A DNA stretch of 64,000 nt from CAVQBC01 sp963848415 (GTDB lineage: Bacteria; Actinomycetota; Thermoleophilia; Solirubrobacterales; Solirubrobacteraceae). Positions 47,137 through 55,218 of this stretch are shown in pieces; position 1 is the stretch's first letter, and every line of letters starts with the position of its first letter. The stretch is from assembly GCA_963848415.1 (NCBI GenBank), contig CAWKDN010000001.1, forward strand, positions 744,001 to 808,000. The letters run 5' to 3'. The position numbers were made by a program, and so were the translations under genes. The notes below the pieces were generated by a model, which was not told the origin of the DNA, did no database searches, and saw only the letters and a program-made list of their open reading frames with translations.

Positions 47137-47583
47137 TCACCTGACCCTTCGGTAGGTCAAGTCGAAGTCGACCTCGTAGTTCAAGCCATCCTCGGCCTTC
47201 TCCCAGCGCCCCGCGATCGTGTCGCCGTCGTCCTCGAACCTGCCGGTGAAGCGCTGTGAGAAGGGCTGGCCCGCGCGCCACAGCCTCCATTCGCCGTTGC
47301 CGATGCTCATCTCGTAGACGCGACAGACGCCGCGGTCATCGGAGTAGAGCTGGAAGTAGGTGCCGTTCGCCGCGTCGCAGCCCATGATCTTGATCCCGTT
47401 GGGCGCCTCAGGCATCTCCACCGTCGAGCGCTCGACGAGGTGGGCACCGGAGTCGTGCCACTCGATGGTGGCCCGCGCGTCCCCGGGCCAGGGCTCGCCG
47501 CCGGGCGGGATCGCCTCCAAGATCCACTCGCCGACCAACGGCTCGAGCTGCCGCAGCGCGTCCTCCGCGGTTGGTTGATCCAT
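47137..47583 (-). CDS. Lipocalin/FABP-like beta-barrel protein
   Basis: A 148-residue protein with the pattern of DUF1579/nitrobindin-like beta-barrels: LEPLVGEWILEAIPPG, ATIEWHDSGAHLVERSTVE, YFQLYSDDRGVCRVYEMSIG, WRLWRAGQPFSQRFTGRF, GDTIAGRWEKAEDGLNYEVDFDLTYRR. Such barrels bind small ligands; the haem ligand His of nitrobindins is not evident, so ligand is unknown. GAGGAG lies 7 nt before ATG 47583, so this gene is not leaderless. Confidence 0.65.
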   Translation of the reverse strand: MDQPTAEDALRQLEPLVGEWILEAIPPGGEPWPGDARATIEWHDSGAHLVERSTVEMPEAPNGIKIMGCDAANGTYFQLYSDDRGVCRVYEMSIGNGEWRLWRAGQPFSQRFTGRFEDDGDTIAGRWEKAEDGLNYEVDFDLTYRRVR

Positions 47584-47686
47584 CGTCTTCTCCTCTCTCC
47601 GCCGTGCAGCTAAGACCAAGCGAGCCGGCGGGACTCATCGGTGATGCCGTGACCGTCCGGCAGAGGACCGTCGCCGACCGGGGTCC

Positions 47687-47998
47687 TCAGCCGCCGCGGG
47701 ACCGCAGCACGAACCCGCGCTCGGCCAGCGTGCCGAGCGCATCCTCGAAGCCCGCGAAGTCGCGCGCGGTCAGCCGGTCGACCGGCCGCCCGGCCGGCCC
47801 CTCTGCACGTACCCAGCGCTGCAGCACCGGCGCGCCGGCGCGCTCCTCGGCGTCGGCGAGCAGGTCGAGCAGGATCGGCAGCTCGGGCCGGTGGTCGAGG
47901 TCGCCGGAGAGGACCTCGAGCGGATCGGCGCCGAGCGTCTCGAGCAGCTCCTCCTCCGTGAGGCCGAGGAGCTCCTGCAGGCGGGCGGCGGACGACAC
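47687..47998 (-). CDS. Hypothetical 103-residue protein
   Basis: A small, soluble, helical protein (ARLQELLGLTEEELLETLGADPLEVLSG, LPILLDLLADAEERAGAPVLQRWV). It resembles the 'antitoxin Xre/MbcA'-like C-terminal helices only loosely, so no family is claimed. GTG 47998 follows TAGCGT by 6 nt. Divergent from the zinc-ribbon gene. Confidence 0.6.
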   Translation of the reverse strand: MSSAARLQELLGLTEEELLETLGADPLEVLSGDLDHRPELPILLDLLADAEERAGAPVLQRWVRAEGPAGRPVDRLTARDFAGFEDALGTLAERGFVLRSRGG

Positions 47999-48079
47999 GC
48001 GATGACGCTAGCGGACCGCTGAGGTGGACAGGCGCTCGGCGGCGACGTAGGGTCGGCCGTACAGCGAAGGAGGTTGGCC

Positions 48080-48272
48080 ATGCCGCGAACGAGTCCGGCA
48101 AGCAAGCTTCGATGCCGCCTCGGGAAGCACACCTGGCGGAGCAGCGGCCGGGGGAACGCCCTGACCTACACGCTGCAAGGTCTGCGGGAAGACCCTCGAC
48201 AAGCCGCCGCGCAGGCATTGGGGCGCCACGGAGGCACCGGTGCCGCCCGGAGGCGGCGGGCCGATGTACTAG
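48080..48272 (+). pseudogene. Small zinc-ribbon protein, one-base frameshift
   Basis: GAAGGAGG precedes ATG 48080 by 6-7 nt. The frame reads MPRTSPASKLRCRLGKHTW...NALTYT; after ACG 48170-48172 one extra C (48173) must be skipped to give CKVCGKTLDKPPRRHWG and a Gly/Pro tail ending at TAG 48270-48272. The restored 63-residue protein has a plausible zinc site (CxxxxH...CxxC). Total 193 nt is one more than a multiple of three. Family unnamed; the ribbon itself is the only functional hint. Confidence 0.65.
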
Positions 48273-48278
48273 CCCGGT

Positions 48279-49301
48279 TCAGAACAGCTGGTTCTCGCCG
48301 CCGAAGACCTCGGCGACCGAGTCGTCGGTGAAGATCCGCCGGATCGAGTCGGTCAGCAGTTCCGCGCAGGTCAACACGCGCAGGTTGTCCGGCGCGCCCG
48401 CGCGCAAGGGGATGGTGTCGGTGACGACGATCTCCTCGAACGGCGAGGCCGCGAGGTTGGCGAAGGCGTCGCCGGAGAGGACCGCGTGGGTCGCGCAGGC
48501 GAAGACGCGGCGGGCACCCTCGTCGCGGACCGTCTCGCCGGCGGCCCGCAGCGTGCCCGCGGTGTCGATGATGTCGTCGACGATCACCGCCGTGCGGTCC
48601 TTGACCTCGCCGATCAGGTAGGCGATCTCGGCCACCTGCTGGGCCGGGCGCTCCTTGTCGAGGATCGCCAGCTCGGCGCCGACCTTCTCGGCGAACTTCT
48701 TGGCGAGCTTCACCCGGCCGACGTCGGGCGAGACCACCACGAGGTCCTCGAGCCGCTGGTCGCGGAAGTACTGGGTGAGGATGAACATCGCCGTCATGTG
48801 GTCGACCGGCTTCTGGAAGAAGCCCTGTGTCTGGCCGGCGTGCAGGTCCATCGTCAGGACCCGGTCGGCGCCGGCGGTCTCGAGCATGCGGGCGACCAGC
48901 CGGGCGCTGATCGGCTCGCGCGGCGCCGACTTCTTGTCCTGGCGCGAGTAGCCGAACCACGGCGTCACCGCGATCACCCGGTGCGCCGACGCCCCGACCG
49001 CCGCGTCGATCATGATCAGCAGCTCCATCAGCGCGTCGTTGGCGGTGACGCCCGTGGCCGGGTTGCCGCAGGTGGGCTGCACGATGAAGACGTCGGCCCC
49101 GCGGATGGACTCCTCGTAGCGGCAGTAGACCTCGCCGTTGGAGAAGGTCTTCAGCTGGACGCCGCCGATGTCGACCCCCAGGCGAGTGGCGATCTTGATC
49201 GCCAGCTCGGGGTTCGCGCGACCCGAGAACAGCATGAGCCGCTTGCCGTACTCGAGCTCGAGCGAGGTGGCAGGAGCGGTCGTCGGACCCAGCGCGCTCA
49301 C
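48279..49301 (-). CDS. prs: Ribose-phosphate pyrophosphokinase (PRPP synthetase)
   Basis: A 340-residue enzyme making PRPP from ribose 5-phosphate and ATP. Conserved: LMLFSGRANPELAIKIA, FSNGEVYCRYEESIRGADVFIVQ, PWFGYSRQDKK, TMDLHAGQTQGFF, VSPDVGRVKLAKKFAE and the PRPP loop AVIVDDIIDTAGTL. GTG 49301 follows TACACT by 7 nt. It has an N-terminal extension of about 18 residues before the conserved start. glmU, its common actinobacterial partner, lies about 0.86 kb upstream and on the same strand. Confidence 0.97.
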   Translation of the reverse strand: MSALGPTTAPATSLELEYGKRLMLFSGRANPELAIKIATRLGVDIGGVQLKTFSNGEVYCRYEESIRGADVFIVQPTCGNPATGVTANDALMELLIMIDAAVGASAHRVIAVTPWFGYSRQDKKSAPREPISARLVARMLETAGADRVLTMDLHAGQTQGFFQKPVDHMTAMFILTQYFRDQRLEDLVVVSPDVGRVKLAKKFAEKVGAELAILDKERPAQQVAEIAYLIGEVKDRTAVIVDDIIDTAGTLRAAGETVRDEGARRVFACATHAVLSGDAFANLAASPFEEIVVTDTIPLRAGAPDNLRVLTCAELLTDSIRRIFTDDSVAEVFGGENQLF

Positions 49302-49374
49302 GAGGCGCAGTGTACGCGGGAGGGCCGATGGCAGGCCGCCGCCGATGAGCGCCTACGAGCCCGGCGCCGACGCC

Positions 49375-49774
49375 TCAGCGGTCGCGCCGCCAGACCTCGA
49401 CGCGCTCGACGCCGTAGTGGTCGCCGTGGTGGTCGAAGGCGAGCCCGAGCTTGGCCAGCACGCGCTTGGAGCCCGCGTTCTCCGCCCGCACGACGGCGAC
49501 CACGTGATCGAGCCGTGCCGTCGAAGTGCTGGATGCCGGCCTCGCCGAGGAATGTCCCGCCGTCCTTGTCCTCGACGATCCACAGCCCGAAGCCGTGGCG
49601 CTCGAAGTGCTCGATCCGCGAGCGCAGCTTCCGCTCGCTCTGCTCGAGCGTCCCCGCCTCGCCCAGCCAGGCGACCTCGGCGTCCCCGCCGAGCCGCGCA
49701 TGGTGCTCGAGCAGGTCGTCCATGACCGGCGGCCGCAGCCGCAGCCGCTCGGTCTCGAGCACCGTCGGGGACAT
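49375..49774 (-). pseudogene. GNAT acetyltransferase remnant with internal deletion
   Basis: Begins as a RimJ/RimL-type GNAT (VLETERLRLRPPVMDDLLEHHARLGG, WIVEDKDGGTFLGEAGIQHFDG) and ends as one in another frame (DHVVAVVRAENAGSKRVLAKLGLAFDHHG). Between them, near 49510-49525, the segment holding the acetyl-CoA pyrophosphate loop, about 40-50 residues, is missing and the frame changes. Not expected to be active. Confidence 0.75.
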
Positions 49775-49795
49775 CGGGCGGTCATGCTGAGTGAC

Positions 49796-50155
49796 ATGGA
49801 CGACAAGATCAACCTGGCCGCCAAGCTCGCGCTGCTCGACCGGCCCTTCACGCCCGGCATCGTCGGCTACCTCAACGACTACAAGCTCGTCGTCGTCAAG
49901 GCCCACGGCGAGTTCGTCTGGCACACGCACGAGGAGACCGACGACTTCTTCCTCGTCCTCGACGGCCGCCTGACGATCCAGCTGCGCGACCGCGACGTCG
50001 TGCTCGGCCCCGGCGAGCTGTTCGTCGTGCCGCACGGCGTCGAGCACTGCCCGCGCGCAGACGAGGAGACCCACGTGCTGCTGATCGAGCCGAAGGACAC
50101 CGTGAACACGGGCGACGCGGGCGGCGAGCTCACGGCCGAGCCGATCGAGCTCTGA
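49796..50155 (+). CDS. Cupin-domain protein
   Basis: A 119-residue single cupin: FVWHTHEETDDFFLVLDG (motif 1, His-x-His with Glu) and GPGELFVVPHGVEHCP (motif 2, with His). It probably binds a metal; reaction unknown. ATG 49796 is used; ATG 49784 is in frame and would add four residues. The 3' end is 4 bp from the glmU stop, convergent. Confidence 0.85.
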   Translation: MDDKINLAAKLALLDRPFTPGIVGYLNDYKLVVVKAHGEFVWHTHEETDDFFLVLDGRLTIQLRDRDVVLGPGELFVVPHGVEHCPRADEETHVLLIEPKDTVNTGDAGGELTAEPIEL

Positions 50156-50159
50156 GCCC

Positions 50160-51548
50160 TCAGTCGCGCTTGCGCGCCTGGCGCTCGGCGTAGCCCTCGA
50201 CGTTCGTCTGGCGCTCGCGCGCGATACCGAGCGCGCCCGGCGGGACGTCGTCGGTGATCACGCTCCCCGCGCCCGTGTAGGCGTCGTCGCCGACGGTCAC
50301 CGGGGCGACGAGGGTCGTGTCGACCGACGTGTGGACGCGGTCGCCGATCGTCGTGCGGTGCTTGCTCGCCCCGTCGTAGTTGGCGGTGATCGTGCTGGCG
50401 CCGATGTTGGTGCCCTCGCCGATGTCGGTGTCGCCGATGTAGGAGAGGTGCGGGACCTTGCTGCCGGCTCCGATGCGGCTGTTCTTGACCTCCACGAACG
50501 TGCCGGCCTTGGCGCCCTCGGCGAGCTCGGCGCCCGGGCGCAGGTAGGCGAAGGGCCCGACCGTCGACCCGCTCGCCACCGAGGCGCCGTGCAGGTAGGA
50601 GTGCGGGACCTGTACCCCGTCGCCGAGCGTCGAGTCGATCAGGGTGCTCAGCGGGCCGACGACGCAGTCGCCGCCGATCGCGGTCGTCCCGTACAGCGAG
50701 CAGCCCGGCGCGACGGTGGTGTCGCGGCCGATCGTCACGCCGAAGTCGATCGTCGTCGAGGCCGGGTCGACGATCGTGACCCCGGCGAGCTGGAGCGCGG
50801 CGTGGATGCGGTGCTGGGCGAGCGCGGTGACCTCGGCGAGCGCGACGCGGTCGTTGACCCCGAGCGTCAAGGTCGGATCGGTGACGACGTGGGCCCCCAC
50901 CGCGCGGCCGTCCTCCCGCAGCAGCGGCAGGACGTCGGGCAGGTAGAGCTCGCCCTGGACGTTGTCGGGGCGCAGGCGCTGGAGGGCGTCGAGCAGCGCG
51001 GCGCCGTCGAAGGCGAAGATGCCCGTGTTGACCTCGGCGATGGCCAGCTCGTCGGGCGTGGCGTCGCCCGGGGTCTTGGTCTCGACGACGCGCTCGACGT
51101 GCCCCACCCCGTCGCGGACGACGCGTCCGTAGCCCGCGGGATCGTCCAGGATCATCGTGGCCATGGTGGCGGCGACGCCGCTGCGCGCGTGCGCCTCGCT
51201 GAGCACCGCGATCGCCTCGGCGGTGATCAGCGGGACGTCGCCGTTGAGGATGACCACCGGCGCGTCCGGATCGATGTCGCCGGCCGCCGCCTGCACCGCG
51301 TCGCCGGTGCCGCGCGGTTGCTCCTGCACGGCGACGACGACGCCCTCGGGCAGCGCGTCGGCCAGCCGCCGCTTCGGATTGTCGACGACGACCACCCGGG
51401 CGGCGCCGGCCTCCAGGGCGGCGGCGACGACCCAGTGCAACATCGGGCGGCCGCAGACGGGGTGCAGGACCTTGGGGAGGGCCGAGCGCATCCGGGTCCC
51501 CTCCCCGGCGGCGAGGATCACGACGGTGGGAGCGGGCACGGTCGGCAT
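50160..51548 (-). CDS. glmU: Bifunctional GlcN-1-P acetyltransferase / GlcNAc-1-P uridyltransferase GlmU
   Basis: A 462-residue enzyme. Uridyltransferase domain (about 7-230): VVILAAGEGTRMRSALPKVLHPV, GTGDAVQAA, VVILNGDVPL. Left-handed beta-helix acetyltransferase domain (about 250-440): hexapeptide repeats, KNSRIGAGSKVPHLSYIGD, with catalytic His, and ASTITANYDGASKHRTTIGD. It makes UDP-GlcNAc for the cell wall. Divergent from tRNA-Gln with a shared 30-bp gap. Confidence 0.97.
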   Translation of the reverse strand: MPTVPAPTVVILAAGEGTRMRSALPKVLHPVCGRPMLHWVVAAALEAGAARVVVVDNPKRRLADALPEGVVVAVQEQPRGTGDAVQAAAGDIDPDAPVVILNGDVPLITAEAIAVLSEAHARSGVAATMATMILDDPAGYGRVVRDGVGHVERVVETKTPGDATPDELAIAEVNTGIFAFDGAALLDALQRLRPDNVQGELYLPDVLPLLREDGRAVGAHVVTDPTLTLGVNDRVALAEVTALAQHRIHAALQLAGVTIVDPASTTIDFGVTIGRDTTVAPGCSLYGTTAIGGDCVVGPLSTLIDSTLGDGVQVPHSYLHGASVASGSTVGPFAYLRPGAELAEGAKAGTFVEVKNSRIGAGSKVPHLSYIGDTDIGEGTNIGASTITANYDGASKHRTTIGDRVHTSVDTTLVAPVTVGDDAYTGAGSVITDDVPPGALGIARERQTNVEGYAERQARKRD

Positions 51549-51578
51549 CGTAGTATCGGGAGCCGGGGCACCGCGCGT

Positions 51579-51650
51579 TGGGGGGTGGTGTAACGGCCGC
51601 ACGCGGGCCTTTGGAGCCCTGAAGTCCCGGTTCGAATCCGGGCCCCCCAG
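51579..51650 (+). tRNA. tRNA-Gln (TTG)
   Basis: A 72-nt cloverleaf: acceptor TGGGGGG with CCCCCCA (U1-A72, typical of tRNA-Gln), anticodon loop CTTTGGA with anticodon TTG, T loop TTCGAAT. No CCA encoded. TAGTAT lies 22 nt upstream. Position beside glmU is typical of actinobacteria. Confidence 0.93.
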
Positions 51651-51685
51651 TCGCCGGGTCGACCTACGTGAAGTTCGACAGGGAG

Positions 51686-52805
51686 TCAGCCGCGCACGAC
51701 GACCGCGGCGGTGGCGCAGGTGGACAGCGCCGCCGGGAGGTCGGCGGCGGCGACGCCGGCGAGCGCCGGATGCCCGGGGTCGATCTCGATGCTGCCCGCG
51801 TCCTCGAGGCCGAGCGACGCCCGGCCCGCCGCGGCCGCCGCGCCCCACAGGTCGCCGTCCGGGCTGGTGGCGAGCAGGGCGTGGCGGGTGCGGCGCTCGC
51901 GGCGCGCGCCGGTCTCGAGCTCGCGAACCTCCTCGAACGGGTCGACGCGGACCTGAGAGTCGCTGCCGATGGCGATCCGCACCCCGGCGTCGCGCCAGCG
52001 CAGGGCCGGGAACCAGCCGTCGCCGAGGCTGCCCTCGGTCGTCGGGCAGGTCACCACGAGGCTGCCGGAGCCGGCGAGCGTGGCGACGTCCGCGTCGTCG
52101 ACGTGGATGGCGTGCACGACGCTCGTGCGCGGGCCGAGGAAGCCGGTCCGCTCCAGCAGGGCGATCGGCGAGCAGCCGTGCTCGGCACGGCACTCCTCGA
52201 GCTCGCGCGGCTGCTCGTGGGCGTGCACGTGGCGGACGAGCCCGTGCTCGTCGGCGTAGGCGGCGATCGCCTCGAGCCAGGCGGCCGGGACGGCGCGCAC
52301 GCTGTGGGCAGCGACACCGACCGCCACGTCGGGCCGGCCGGCCGCCCAGGCGCTGCAGGCCGTCCACGCGCGCGAGGAAGGCCTCGACGTCGGGGTCGCA
52401 GAAGCGCCGCTGGCCCGGCGCCGGCGGCAGGTCGTCGCCGTCCCAGCCGGCGCGGTGGTAGGCGGCCGGCAGCAGGACGATCCGCAGGCCCTCGGCGACC
52501 GCCGCCTCGGCGACGGCGATCGCCATCGCGTTGGGCTCGTCGTAGGGCGTCCCGTCCGGCTGGTGGTGGACGTAGTGGAACTCGCCGACGGCGCCGTAGC
52601 CGGCGGCCGCCATCTCGGCGTAGACGCGAGCGGCGACGTCGCGCATCCGGTCGGGATCGAGCCGCCCGGCGAGCTCGTACATCGTCGTGCGCCAGCTCCA
52701 GAAGTCGTCGGCGGCGTGGGCCTCCGGCGCTGGGCGCTCAGCCACCCCGCGCAGGTCGAGCTGGAACGCGTGCGAGTGGGCGTTGACCATCGCCGGCACC
52801 TTCAC
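51686..52805 (-). pseudogene. hutF: Formimidoylglutamate deiminase HutF, one-base frameshift
   Basis: An amidohydrolase of the HutF type: metal site VNAHSHAFQLDLRG, VGEFHYVHH, then after DGLQ one extra base near 52351 must be skipped to continue AWAAGRPDVAVGVAAHSVRAVP, HVHAHEQPRELEEC, SVVHAIHVDDADV and IAIGSDSQVRVDP. It converts N-formimidoylglutamate to N-formylglutamate and ammonia. The 1120-nt length is one more than a multiple of three. GTG 52805 overlaps the upstream stop (GTGA). Last gene of the hut operon. Confidence 0.85.
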
Positions 52806-53983
52806 GCGAGCGCCTCGAGTGCCCGCACGATCGCCTCGGCAGCGAGCGCGGCGTCGGCCAGGTCGACCGCCTCCTCCGGCGAGTGGCTGACGCCGGTCGG
52901 GTTTCGCACCAACACCATCCCCGCCGGGCGCAGCGGCGCGAGGATGCCGGCGTCGTGGCCGGCGAAGCAGATGACCTCGGGCGCCGGCTCGAGCGCCCGC
53001 GCGAGCGCCGCGCGCACGCCGGCATCGAACTCCACCGCCGGGCTGCGCGAGGCGACGGTGAGCGTCAGCTCGACGCGCGCCGCCGCGGCCACCCTCGCCG
53101 CCTCGACGCCGAGCACGTCGCGCCAGGCGCCGAGCGCCGCGTCGGTCGGCCCGCGGGCGTCGAGCCACAGCCGGACGTGGGCGGGCACGGTGCTGAACGC
53201 GTTGGGCTCCGCGAGCAGGCGCGACGGGGTGACGACCAGGTCGGGATCGCCGGCGGCCAGGTCGACCGCGGCGACGATCACCCGCGCCGCGGCCGCCAGC
53301 GCGTCGGCGCGCTCGTCCATCCGGGTCGTCCCGGCGTGGTCGGCGCGGCCGGTCAGCTCGAGCGCGAGCCGGGTCCGCGCCGCCAGCGCGCGCACGACTC
53401 CGGCGGGCGCATGGGCGAGCTGCAGGTCGCACGACTGGTCGATGTGCAGCTCGACGAAGCCGCGCAGGCGGTCCAGCCAGGCCGGCGCGTCGGCCAGCCC
53501 GCTCGGATCGACGCCCGCCGCCGCCATCGCCTCGCCCATCGGCACGCCGTCGTCGTCGGCGCGGGCGAGCACCTCGGCGACGTCGAGCCGGCCGGCGAGC
53601 GCGCGGCTGCCGAAGGTCGGCGTGTTGTAGCGGGCGCCCTCCTCGTCGGCGAAGGAGACGACGGCCACGGGGCGCGGGCAGCGCGCCGCGATCTCGAAGC
53701 CCGCCGCGACGCCGAGCGCGCCGTCGAAGCGCCCGCCACCGCGGACGGAGTCGGTGTGCGAGCCGACCGCCCACCACGGCCCGTCGCCGCGGCCGGGCAA
53801 CGCCCAGCGGTTGCCGGCCGGGTCGCGCCACAGCTCCAGCCCGCCCGCCTGCGCCTGGGCGGCGAACCACTCCCCCGCCGCCGCGTCCTCGGGCGTCCAC
53901 GGCAGCCGCGTGGTACCCGCCGGCCCGAGCCCGATCGGCTCGAGCGTCGCGAGCCGCGCCGCGAGGTCGGCGGCCCCGATCAC
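52802..53983 (-). CDS. M20/AllC-type Zn-dependent amidohydrolase in the hut operon
   Basis: A 393-residue allantoate-amidohydrolase/N-carbamoyl-amino-acid-hydrolase-like enzyme: metal ligands in VGSHTDSV, GGRFDGALGV, FADEEGARY (EE) and VELHIDQS, dimerisation domain in the middle (GRADHAGTTRMDERADAL), and GHDAGIL near the end. In the hut operon it probably hydrolyses N-formylglutamate to glutamate and formate, in place of HutG (inference from position). GTG 53983 and its stop are interlocked (GTGA) with hutI and hutF. Confidence 0.82.
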   Translation of the reverse strand: MIGAADLAARLATLEPIGLGPAGTTRLPWTPEDAAAGEWFAAQAQAGGLELWRDPAGNRWALPGRGDGPWWAVGSHTDSVRGGGRFDGALGVAAGFEIAARCPRPVAVVSFADEEGARYNTPTFGSRALAGRLDVAEVLARADDDGVPMGEAMAAAGVDPSGLADAPAWLDRLRGFVELHIDQSCDLQLAHAPAGVVRALAARTRLALELTGRADHAGTTRMDERADALAAAARVIVAAVDLAAGDPDLVVTPSRLLAEPNAFSTVPAHVRLWLDARGPTDAALGAWRDVLGVEAARVAAAARVELTLTVASRSPAVEFDAGVRAALARALEPAPEVICFAGHDAGILAPLRPAGMVLVRNPTGVSHSPEEAVDLADAALAAEAIVRALEALA

Positions 53984-55218
53984 GCCAGCCGCCACGCCTG
54001 GTCGGGGCGCACCCACGCCGGCTCGCCGGCCAGGAACACGGCCGCCACCGGGTTGTGGCCGAAGCGGTAGGGGACTGCCTCGGCCGGCCCGTCGAGCAGC
54101 AGCAGGTCACCGCGCTTGCCGGCCTCGAGCGAGCCCAGCTCGCCCGACAGCCCGAGCGTCCAGGCGGCGTTCAGGGTCAGCGCGAGCAGCGCCTCGCGCA
54201 CCGACCAGCCGTAGCGCCGCACCGCGAGCCCGGCCACCAGCGGGAGCGAGACGACCGGCGAGGTCCCCGGGTTGGCGTCGGTGGCCAGCACGCAGATCGC
54301 GCCCGCGTCGGCCAGCGCGCGCGCGGGCGCCACCGCCTCGGCGCCGAGGAACTCCGCGCCCGGCAGCAGCACCGCGGCGCACTCGGCGGCGGCCAGCGGC
54401 GCGAGGTCGTCGGGGTGCAGGCAGGCGAGGTGGTCGACCGAGCGCGCGCCGCAGGCGAGCGCGACGGGCACCGAGCGGTGGCAGGCGAGCTGCTCCACGT
54501 GCGCCCGCAGCGCGCGCCCGGTCGACGCCGCCCACCCGCCCACCCGCTCGAGGTGGCGGTTCTCGAAGGCGACCGTCTCGACGAAGACGTCCAGCGCCGC
54601 CACGCGCTCGGGCACGCGCGGCAGCGCCTGCGCCTCGACCTCGTCCAGCCACGCGTCGGCCTCGAAGCCCGCGGGGACCGCGTGCGCGAGCAGCGCGGTG
54701 GAGACGACCGTCTGGGGCACGGCGGCGGCCAGCTCGCCGGCGAGCGCGAGCGCGCGCAGCTCGGCCTCGACCGACAGGCCGTAGCCGCTCTTGGTCTCGA
54801 ACGTCGTGGTCCCGTGGGAGAGCATCTCGGCCGCCAGGCCTCCGGCCTGCGCCAGCACCGCGTCGTCGGAGTACTCCGCGAACGCGCGCGCCGAGGACGC
54901 GATGCCGCCCCCCGCCCGCGCGATCTCCTGATAGGGCACGCCGGTGACCTTCTGCTCGTACTCCTGCGCGCGCCAGCCGGCGAACGGCAGGTGCGTATGG
55001 GCGTCCACGAAGCCGGGGAGCACCGCGCAGCCGCGAGCGTCGACCTGCACGGCCGCGCCGTCGTCGGCGTCGAAGGCCGCCACCAGCCCGTCGTCGCCGA
55101 CCGTCAGCGAGCCCGGCTCGAGCCGCAGCGCAGCGGCGCGATCGTGGCGCAGGAAGGCGAGCCCGTCCTGGGGCGGGCGCAACACCTGCGCGGCGTCGCG
55201 CAGGGCGACCCGGCTCAC
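53980..55218 (-). CDS. hutI: Imidazolonepropionase HutI
   Basis: A 412-residue amidohydrolase that opens 4-imidazolone-5-propionate to formimidoylglutamate. PGFVDAHTHLPFAGWRAQEYEQ (metal His pair and substrate Arg), GGGIASSARAF, TTFETKSGYGLSVEAELRAL, HVEQLACHRSV, VDHLACLHPDDL and ATDANPGTSPVVSL are typical. GTG 55218 overlaps the hutU stop (GTGA), and the conserved region begins about 70 residues in, as expected. Confidence 0.93.
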   Translation of the reverse strand: MSRVALRDAAQVLRPPQDGLAFLRHDRAAALRLEPGSLTVGDDGLVAAFDADDGAAVQVDARGCAVLPGFVDAHTHLPFAGWRAQEYEQKVTGVPYQEIARAGGGIASSARAFAEYSDDAVLAQAGGLAAEMLSHGTTTFETKSGYGLSVEAELRALALAGELAAAVPQTVVSTALLAHAVPAGFEADAWLDEVEAQALPRVPERVAALDVFVETVAFENRHLERVGGWAASTGRALRAHVEQLACHRSVPVALACGARSVDHLACLHPDDLAPLAAAECAAVLLPGAEFLGAEAVAPARALADAGAICVLATDANPGTSPVVSLPLVAGLAVRRYGWSVREALLALTLNAAWTLGLSGELGSLEAGKRGDLLLLDGPAEAVPYRFGHNPVAAVFLAGEPAWVRPDQAWRLA

